This document shows positions 6,081 to 11,758 of a stretch of 15,000 nucleotides of DNA, in pieces. Each line of letters opens with the position of its first letter. Position 1 is the stretch's first letter. The notes below the pieces were generated by a model, which saw only the letters and a list, made by a program, of their open reading frames with translations, was not told the DNA's origin and made no database searches. Position numbers and translations under genes: made by a program. The stretch comes from JBGOTP01 sp041476545 (GTDB lineage: Bacteria > Acidobacteriota > Vicinamibacteria > Vicinamibacterales > CAVVIG01), in the NCBI GenBank assembly GCA_041476545.1, contig JBGOTP010000087.1, forward strand, positions 1 to 15,000, read 5' to 3'.

Positions 6081-8816
6081 ATGCTGACCTCTGGAACACG
6101 GCTTGGTCCGTACGAGATCGACTCCCTCCTGGCCTCGGGCGGGATGGGCGACGTCTACAAGGGCCGCGACACCCGGCTCGATCGCGTCGTCGCGATCAAA
6201 GTGCTGCCGCCGGCGCTCGCCGACGACCCGGTGTTCCGCGAGCGCTTCGACCGGGAGGCGCGGACGATCTCGCAGCTCACCCATCCGAACATCTGCGCGC
6301 TGTACGACGTCGGCGAGGAGCCGGCACCGGCCGCCACGGGCCAGAGCCAGCCATCGGCCACCAGCTATCTCGTGATGGAGTTCCTCGAAGGCGAGACGCT
6401 CGCGACGCGTCTCGAGCGGGGCGCGCTGAAGCTGGAAGAGGCGCTGAGGATCGCCGGCGAGATCGTCGCGGCACTCGACTGCGCGCATGAGGCCAATGTC
6501 GTTCATCGCGATCTCAAGCCGGGCAACGTGATGCTGACGCGCACGGGCGCAAAGCTGCTCGACTTCGGTCTGGCCAAGAAGGCGGCATCCGCCGTCGCCG
6601 GCCGGGGAGCCGCGGCGGGGCCCATGATCCAATCCGCGGCGTCGGGGGCCGTGACCGCCGAGGGCATGATCGTCGGGACGTTTCAGTACATGGCGCCCGA
6701 ACAGCTCGAAGGCGCCGAACCCAAGGCGCGCGCCGACATTTTCGCGTTCGGCGCCATCCTCTACGAGATGGTCACGGGCCGAAAAGCGTTCGAAGGAAAA
6801 ACGCCGGTCAGCCTGATCAGCGCGATCCTGAAGGACGAACCGCAACCCGTCACATCGATCATCCCGGTCGCGCCGCCCGCGCTCGATCGCATCATCCGCG
6901 CGTGCATGGCAAAAGATCCCGATGCGCGCCTTGGAAGCGCCCACGATCTCGGCCTGCAGTTGCAGTGGCTGGCAGAAGGTGGATCGAGGACAGAGGCGCA
7001 GCCAGTGTCGGCGCCGGTGGCCGGTGCCCGACCAGCGCCGGGCCGAACAATTTCAACAATGGCGTGGCTGCTCGCTGCCGTGGTTGGAGTTGCCGCGCTT
7101 GCCGCTGGAGTTGCCGTCGGTCGCCGCGGACGCGAGACGCCACCACCCGCCGAGGCCGTTCAGTTCACGGTTGCAGCGCCCGACAACTCGGTCCTCGCCG
7201 CCGGCGGCGTGCCGTCCTTCGCCATTTCCCCAGACGGGCGGCACATCGTCTTCGTGGCGACCACACCGGGATCCTCTTCGAGGCTGTTCCTCCGCTCGCT
7301 CGGGACGCTCGCCGTCACGCCGTTGCCGGGCACCGAGCGCGCCACGAATCCGTTCTGGTCGCCAGACAGCCGCTTCGTTGCCTTCTTCGCGGCGGGCAAA
7401 CTACGAAAGGTCCAGGTGACGGATGGCTCGCTGATCGAGTTGTGCAATGCCCCGAACGGCCAAGGGGGCACCTGGAACCAGGAGAACGTGATCGTGTTTG
7501 CCCCGACGGTGAACGGCGCACTCGAGCGCGTCGTGGCGGCCGGCGGCCCGGCCGCGCCCGCCACCACGATCGACAGCGCCCATGGGGAGACAGCCCATCG
7601 GTGGCCACACTTCCTCCCCGACGGCCGGCACTTCCTCTATTTCGCGCCAAGCAGTGGACAGCAGCCGTCCGAAGTGAAGGTCGGGGCGCTCGACTCGAAA
7701 GACGCGACGACCGTCGTCGCAGCCGAATCGATGGCGACGTACGCATCCGGGCACGTGTTTTTCTGGCGCGACGGCGGTTTGATGGCCCAACCGTTCGACG
7801 CGGAGAAGCGGCAGGTGCAGGGCGATCCGTTTCGTATCGCCGGACCGGTGGGTCAGTCGGCCGGCATCGGGTACGCGTCGTTCGCGGTGTCGCCGACGGG
7901 CGTGCTCGTGTATGCACGCGGCAATCCGCGGCCTCCCTCGCAGTTGACGTGGATGGATCGGACGGGCAAACAGGTCGGCACGGCGGGCGAGCCCGGCGAC
8001 TATTTCAACATCGCACTGTCGCCCGACGAGCGGCACGTCGCCGTGACGCGCCTGACCGGCACGCCGGAAAACCGCGATATCTGGCTGGTCGACCTCGCCC
8101 GATCCGTCACCTCACGTCTCACGTCCGATCCGGCGAACGACATCCTTCCGCTCTGGTCTCCAGACGGCGCGCGCGTCCTGTTCGGTTCGGTCCGCGACGG
8201 CGCGACGAATCTGTTTCTGAAGAGCGCGAGCGGGAGCCAGCCCGAGGAACTGCTCACGAAGTTTGTCGAGGGGGCACCAAACGCGATCGACTGGTCCCGC
8301 GACGGAAAATACGTCCTCTACTTCAACCAGGTGCCGAAGACCGGCTTCGATCTCATGGTGCTGCCGCTCACCGGCGACCGGAAACCGTTTCCCTTCCAGC
8401 AGACGACGTTCAACGAAACCGACGGCGCGTTCTCACCCGACACCGCGTGGGTGGCGTACACGTCCGACGAGTCGGGCCGGGAGGAAGTGTACGTCCAGCC
8501 GTTTCCCACGACGGGCCCCAAGTACCGGATTTCGGCAAACGGCGGCACCGAGCCAACGTGGCGCGGCGATGGCCGCGAGCTGTTCTTTCTCGCGCCGGAC
8601 GGCACGGTGATGGCCGCGACGGTCAGCACGGCCAAAGGCTTCGAGGCCGGAACGCCGCAGGCGCTCTTCGCGTCCGGCGTGGCCTTCACCGGCAATCGGC
8701 ATCAGTACGCGGTGACCCGCGACGGCCAGCGATTCCTGGTCAACGTCCCGCAGCCGGGCTCCAGCCCGACACCCCTCACCGTCGTCGTCAACTGGCAGGC
8801 CGCGGTTCAGAAATGA
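6081..8816 (+). CDS. Membrane Ser/Thr protein kinase with C-terminal WD40/TolB-like propeller
   Basis: 911 residues. Cytoplasmic Hanks-type kinase domain, about 10-295: glycine loop ASGGMGDVYKG (18-28), ATP-binding K40 in VAIKVLP, helix-C E59, catalytic HRDLKPGNV (142-150; D144, N149), DFG (161-163) and APE (205-207). The first glycine of the usual GxGxxG is alanine here. The activation region (164-199) is longer than usual and rich in Ala/Gly/Ser, giving possible autophosphorylation sites. After a Pro/Ala linker (305-325), one transmembrane segment spans about 327-347. The rest is a periplasmic beta-propeller with repeated SPDG-type blades (SPDGRHIVF at 383-391, SPDSRFVAFF at 427-436, then SPDERHVAV, SPDGARVLF, SRDGKYVLYF). 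Such kinase-propeller fusions are very common in Acidobacteria. An 18-bp gap from the DUF1552 stop suggests co-transcription. The ligand and targets are unknown. Confidence 0.93.
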   Translation: MLTSGTRLGPYEIDSLLASGGMGDVYKGRDTRLDRVVAIKVLPPALADDPVFRERFDREARTISQLTHPNICALYDVGEEPAPAATGQSQPSATSYLVMEFLEGETLATRLERGALKLEEALRIAGEIVAALDCAHEANVVHRDLKPGNVMLTRTGAKLLDFGLAKKAASAVAGRGAAAGPMIQSAASGAVTAEGMIVGTFQYMAPEQLEGAEPKARADIFAFGAILYEMVTGRKAFEGKTPVSLISAILKDEPQPVTSIIPVAPPALDRIIRACMAKDPDARLGSAHDLGLQLQWLAEGGSRTEAQPVSAPVAGARPAPGRTISTMAWLLAAVVGVAALAAGVAVGRRGRETPPPAEAVQFTVAAPDNSVLAAGGVPSFAISPDGRHIVFVATTPGSSSRLFLRSLGTLAVTPLPGTERATNPFWSPDSRFVAFFAAGKLRKVQVTDGSLIELCNAPNGQGGTWNQENVIVFAPTVNGALERVVAAGGPAAPATTIDSAHGETAHRWPHFLPDGRHFLYFAPSSGQQPSEVKVGALDSKDATTVVAAESMATYASGHVFFWRDGGLMAQPFDAEKRQVQGDPFRIAGPVGQSAGIGYASFAVSPTGVLVYARGNPRPPSQLTWMDRTGKQVGTAGEPGDYFNIALSPDERHVAVTRLTGTPENRDIWLVDLARSVTSRLTSDPANDILPLWSPDGARVLFGSVRDGATNLFLKSASGSQPEELLTKFVEGAPNAIDWSRDGKYVLYFNQVPKTGFDLMVLPLTGDRKPFPFQQTTFNETDGAFSPDTAWVAYTSDESGREEVYVQPFPTTGPKYRISANGGTEPTWRGDGRELFFLAPDGTVMAATVSTAKGFEAGTPQALFASGVAFTGNRHQYAVTRDGQRFLVNVPQPGSSPTPLTVVVNWQAAVQK

Positions 8817-8850
8817 CGTGGCGTCCGCAATAGCGTGGCGTCCGCCGCAA
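8817..8850 (+). repeat. Short direct repeat after the kinase stop
   Basis: CGTGGCGTCCGC occurs at 8817-8828 and again at 8834-8845, a period of 17 bp, starting right after the kinase stop codon. It may be a local duplication; no function is evident. Confidence 0.45.
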
Positions 8851-8865
8851 TCGCGCCGAGAAATG

Positions 8866-9060
8866 TCTGACAGGCCAGAAACCTGCTGCTCGGCGAACCG
8901 CTCGACGGCGACAGGGAAACCTCATCTCGGGATCTGCTGGCGGCATGCGGCAACTCCGTGAGTTGCCGCGGACTTCGGCCCTACGATTCGGTTTCCCAAC
9001 TGACGCGTGCGACGCGCCGCTCGCAGGTTCGCTGTCGCAGCACGTCTCCGGCCTGTCAGA
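8866..9060. repeat. 195-bp nested imperfect palindrome (MITE-like element or structured RNA) between convergent genes
   Basis: Five inverted-repeat arm pairs are nested and collinear. They are 8866-8882 with 9044-9060 (17 bp, 2 mismatches; outer TCTGACAGGCC perfect), 8884-8889 with 9037-9042 (TGCTGC), 8893-8899 with 9026-9032 (GCGAACC), 8914-8921 with 8990-8997 (GGGAAACC), and 8947-8956 with 8960-8969 (perfect 10 bp, CGT loop). The dinucleotide TG flanks both outer ends (8864-8865 and 9061-9062), which could be a 2-bp target duplication or chance. No convincing ORF lies inside. It occupies more than half of the 351-bp gap between the kinase and the TonB receptor, so it could also act as a bidirectional terminator or a structured transcript. 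Copy number cannot be judged from one window. Confidence 0.65.
8947..8969. terminator. Central hairpin of the 195-bp element, possible bidirectional terminator
   Basis: GCGGCAACTC and GAGTTGCCGC form a perfect 10-bp stem with a 3-nt CGT loop. It lies between convergent genes, 131 bp after the kinase stop and 199 bp after the TonB receptor stop. No T-tract follows on either strand, so it is not a classic intrinsic terminator. Confidence 0.35.
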
Positions 9061-9100
9061 TGGTGATCGCCGCCGCCGACGCCGTCCAGCCGCTGATCAG

Positions 9101-9143
9101 GCGCGACGCGATGCGGTCCAGCTACCGAGCAAGCGCGTCGCGC
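9101..9143. terminator. Inverted repeat just downstream of the TonB receptor gene
   Basis: GCGCGACGCG (9101-9110) and CGCGTCGCGC (9134-9143) are perfect 10-bp inverted arms separated by 23 bp, 25 bp beyond the stop codon of the minus-strand receptor gene. Position suggests 3'-end processing or termination for that transcript. The loop is long and there is no T-tract, so confidence is low. Confidence 0.35.
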
Positions 9144-9167
9144 GTCCCCGCAGCGATCGCGAACCTG

Positions 9168-11669
9168 TCACCACTTCACGCGGATGCCGATCGTCGGCAG
9201 CCGGGGGATCGACCGATCGCGCTTCTCGACGATGCGTGGGCGGTCGGAGGTGGGGTCGTACTCGAGCTGCGGATCCAGCGTGCCCGCGTTCTTCCGATTG
9301 AGCACGTTGATCACCTCGAGATAGAACTCCCAGCGTCCTGACGCGCCGCGAGGCCGCCACGTCGTACGGAGATCCACCCGCGCGAACATCGGGAGGCGGC
9401 CGGTGTTGAGATTGGAGACGCCGCCAAGGTTGATGGCGTAGACGAGCAGGCCGGAAGAGTCCCGCCTCGGCAGGACTTCTGTGGTAATGCCGTCGCCGTC
9501 CACATCGTTGGTATCCTCGACCCCGTCCACCCGCAGACCGAGCGGCGGCGTGCGCGGGAAGCCGGACGCGACGCGGACCGTGGACGCGAGCTCCCACCGC
9601 TCGGACAGCCGGTAGCCGCCGACGGCCGAGAAGGCGTGCCGCCGGTCGTACTCGAAGGCGTAGCGGCGGCCGTAGGCCTCGCGATCGGCTTTGCCCCAGG
9701 TGTAGCTCGCCCAACCTCGTACGCGGGCATCGGCCGGCGCCGATGCACGGGACACGAACAGATCGAAGCCGTACGCGCGGCCCCGGCCATCGTTGGTGGG
9801 TACAGTCGTGATGATGGGATCGATCGGTACGCTCGAGGCGAGCGAGGCCGGAAAGTCGTAGCGCGCGACACGGGCGAGGCGGACAGCCTCGAGCTCGAGG
9901 CGTCCAATCAGCAGATCGGAAAACCGCTTGTAGTAGCTCTCGAGCCGGACGATTGATCCGCGGCCCAGGTCGCGCTCGACACCGACCGAGCTGAGCGTCG
10001 CGCGTTCGCTCCGGAGCCTGCCGGCGCTCGCATTCGTCAGGTCGAGCACGTAGTCGCTTTGCGCCAGTTTCTCGTAGCCGGGACCCTGGGTGTACCGGCC
10101 CACCGCGCCTCGCAATCGCGTGCGCGGCGCAATCGACATCAGTGCCGAGACGCGCGGCGAGAGATTCGTGTCGCCCGTGAAGCCGCTGCGGTCGAGACGG
10201 AGGCCGGCCTCGACCGACGCGCGCGTGCTCAGCTGCCATCGGTCGAGCAGCCAGGTGCCGCCCCGCGTGAGGCGCTGGGAGGAAATCAACAAGTCGGGCA
10301 GGCCTGCCCCACCCTGCACGCTCGATCCGTTGGCGGCGGTGGGGTTGCGGGCACCTTTGATCACAAAGTTCAGTCCCGTCGACAGCCGGTGCAGCTCGGC
10401 GCCCGCCTCGACGACATGGACGCCACGGGCCCAAGCCAGCTCCTGTCTGAGCGCAGTGTCGCGGACGTCGAGCTGCCGCTCGAAGACCACGTCGGTCGTT
10501 CCCACCGCATCGGCGGCCGGCGAATTCGGCCGCGCGCTGCGATCCTCGACCGCGGCGTTCACGCCGAACCCTGATGTGCTGTTCGAGTACGACACGATCG
10601 TGTGCGACTGCGCCGCCACGCCAATGGCACCGTCGAAGCGCGCCCAGCCGAGGTCGTTGCGCGTGTCGTCCTGAAAGTCGCCCCTCGCCCCGCCATCGTC
10701 GATCGACAGCGCCGCTTTCTCCCGGCTGCGCAGCCCGAAGACCGAGAGCGTCCGGCCCGGCGCGACATCCCAGACCGCTTTGGCCTGCAGATCGGCGAAC
10801 CTGGGGAACTGCTGGTTGGTGACGCGCCCCGCCACGAGGTCGTAATACGTGCGGCGCCCGGTGACGAGCCACGACCCGCGCTGGTGCGGCAGCGCGCCCT
10901 CGAGCACGACGTTGGCGTCGGTGATGCTGAGCGAGGCCGATCCGGCAAGCCGCCTGTCGCGGTCACCGCCGCGATTCTCGACGACCAGCAGCGACGACAG
11001 CCGATCCCCGTGCTTGACGCTGAAGCCGCCCGTCGCGAGGTCGAATCGCTGAATCGTTTCCGGGTTGAACGCGCTCGTCAGTCCGAACAGCCGGTACGGA
11101 TCGTGGATTTCCACGCCGTCCATGACGGTCAGATTCTGATCCGGTGATCCGCCGCGAACGGCCACGCGGCTGCCGAATTCCTCGGTCGCCGAAATCCCCG
11201 GCAGCGTCTGCAGCGTGCGAAACACGTTGTCGAGCGCACCAGGCGTGCGGAGCACCTGCGACGGGGCGACGGCCATGGCGGCCGGCGTTCCGGAAACTGG
11301 AGTGCCCACAACCTCCACGGATGCGGAGAATGGCGCGTTCGGCACGAGCGAAAACTGCGCATCGAGAATGTCACGGTCGCCGACATCGAGAGTCGTTGAC
11401 ACGGGGAAGTAGCCTGTCGCCGTCACCTCAGCCACCATCCTGCCGGGCAAAACGGACAGGCTGAATCGCCCGTCGCGATCGGTCGTAGCCTTCTCCGCGC
11501 CGATGGTGATCGTGGCCCCCGCGATCGGAGCCTTCGTCTCGACATTGAGGACGAGACCGGTGACCCGCCGCTCCGCAGTCTGCTGTGCGCCGACTGTCCT
11601 CGCCGATGCGGGCGACGCGGGAGTGATGCCGAAGAGCGCAAGCGCAAGGAACATTCCGGTCCATCTCAT
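9168..11669 (-). CDS. TonB-dependent outer-membrane receptor with N-terminal carboxypeptidase-regulatory-like domain
   Basis: 833 residues. Signal peptide 1-23 (MFLALALFGITPASPASA at 6-23). Residues 33-108 form a carboxypeptidase-regulatory-like beta-sandwich (RVTGLVLNVETKAPIAGATITI, then TTDRDGRFSLSVLPG). The plug follows at about 138-232 (LRTPGALDNVFRTLQTLPGI, RVAVRGGSPDQNLTVMDGVEI, GGFSVKHGDRLSSLLVVENR), then a 22-strand-type barrel to the C-terminal RVKW, an aromatic end typical of Bam-assembled proteins. The family imports siderophores, glycans or other large solutes using TonB energy; the substrate here is not identifiable. An upstream TonB box is not obvious. No TonB/ExbB/ExbD genes or substrate enzymes are adjacent. 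An internal ATG (residue 6) is an alternative start. The gene is divergent from the acyltransferase operon across 89 bp and convergent with the kinase. A near-palindrome at 10293-10312 falls in a surface-loop-like segment. Confidence 0.92.
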   Translation of the reverse strand: MRWTGMFLALALFGITPASPASARTVGAQQTAERRVTGLVLNVETKAPIAGATITIGAEKATTDRDGRFSLSVLPGRMVAEVTATGYFPVSTTLDVGDRDILDAQFSLVPNAPFSASVEVVGTPVSGTPAAMAVAPSQVLRTPGALDNVFRTLQTLPGISATEEFGSRVAVRGGSPDQNLTVMDGVEIHDPYRLFGLTSAFNPETIQRFDLATGGFSVKHGDRLSSLLVVENRGGDRDRRLAGSASLSITDANVVLEGALPHQRGSWLVTGRRTYYDLVAGRVTNQQFPRFADLQAKAVWDVAPGRTLSVFGLRSREKAALSIDDGGARGDFQDDTRNDLGWARFDGAIGVAAQSHTIVSYSNSTSGFGVNAAVEDRSARPNSPAADAVGTTDVVFERQLDVRDTALRQELAWARGVHVVEAGAELHRLSTGLNFVIKGARNPTAANGSSVQGGAGLPDLLISSQRLTRGGTWLLDRWQLSTRASVEAGLRLDRSGFTGDTNLSPRVSALMSIAPRTRLRGAVGRYTQGPGYEKLAQSDYVLDLTNASAGRLRSERATLSSVGVERDLGRGSIVRLESYYKRFSDLLIGRLELEAVRLARVARYDFPASLASSVPIDPIITTVPTNDGRGRAYGFDLFVSRASAPADARVRGWASYTWGKADREAYGRRYAFEYDRRHAFSAVGGYRLSERWELASTVRVASGFPRTPPLGLRVDGVEDTNDVDGDGITTEVLPRRDSSGLLVYAINLGGVSNLNTGRLPMFARVDLRTTWRPRGASGRWEFYLEVINVLNRKNAGTLDPQLEYDPTSDRPRIVEKRDRSIPRLPTIGIRVKW
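10293..10312. repeat. Near-perfect palindrome inside the TonB receptor gene
   Basis: The 14-bp core GGGCAGGCCTGCCC (10296-10309) is a perfect palindrome, and the 20-bp span is self-complementary except for one pair. On the coding strand it reads as part of VQGGAGLPDLL, between two conserved-looking blocks of the barrel, probably an extracellular loop. It may be a further in-frame repeat element, but it is short. Confidence 0.4.
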
Positions 11670-11758
11670 GGCGACGCTTGGTATTCTCTCATCACCCGTT
11701 CGACGATCGGGGTAGAGTGTGACGCGACCCGCTCGTTTTCGTGGAGAAGCCGCTGTTC
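11670..11758. promoter_or_regulatory. Divergent promoter region between TonB receptor and acyltransferase operon
   Basis: Promoters for both directions should lie here. On the plus strand TAGAGT (11713-11718) is a -10-like hexamer. On the minus strand GAGAAT (11688-11683) is a weak -10-like hexamer 13 nt before the receptor ATG, which has no clear Shine-Dalgarno sequence. No -35 boxes or operators could be supported. Confidence 0.35.
11743..11749 (+). promoter_or_regulatory. Ribosome binding site that sets the acyltransferase start
   Basis: GGAGAAG lies 9 nt upstream of the ATG at 11759. An in-frame GTG at 11741 would add six residues but would place this Shine-Dalgarno sequence inside the coding region, so the ATG is preferred. 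Confidence 0.6.

Noticed and set aside
5048..6490. 480-codon plus-strand open frame across the DUF1552/kinase junction
   Set aside because: Arg/Ala/Pro-rich composition typical of a high-GC shadow frame; two well-recognised genes occupy the same DNA.
5508..6944. 478-codon minus-strand open frame opposite DUF1552 and the kinase
   Set aside because: Antisense shadow with no family resemblance; both plus-strand genes are well supported.
6902..8833. 643-codon open frame in another plus frame of the kinase gene
   Set aside because: Arg-rich shadow of the propeller-coding region with no recognisable motif.
8945..9341. Small open frames in the gap between kinase and TonB receptor
   Set aside because: Their codons overlap the palindromic element and the antisense end of the receptor gene; no ribosome binding site or recognisable protein.
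9097..10872. 591-codon minus-strand open frame over the TonB receptor
   Set aside because: Shadow frame; the receptor frame has a signal peptide, plug motifs and an aromatic C-terminus, while this one has none.
11741..11758. GTG start adding six residues to the acyltransferase fusion
   Set aside because: The ATG at 11759 has a well-spaced GGAGAAG upstream; the GTG has none.
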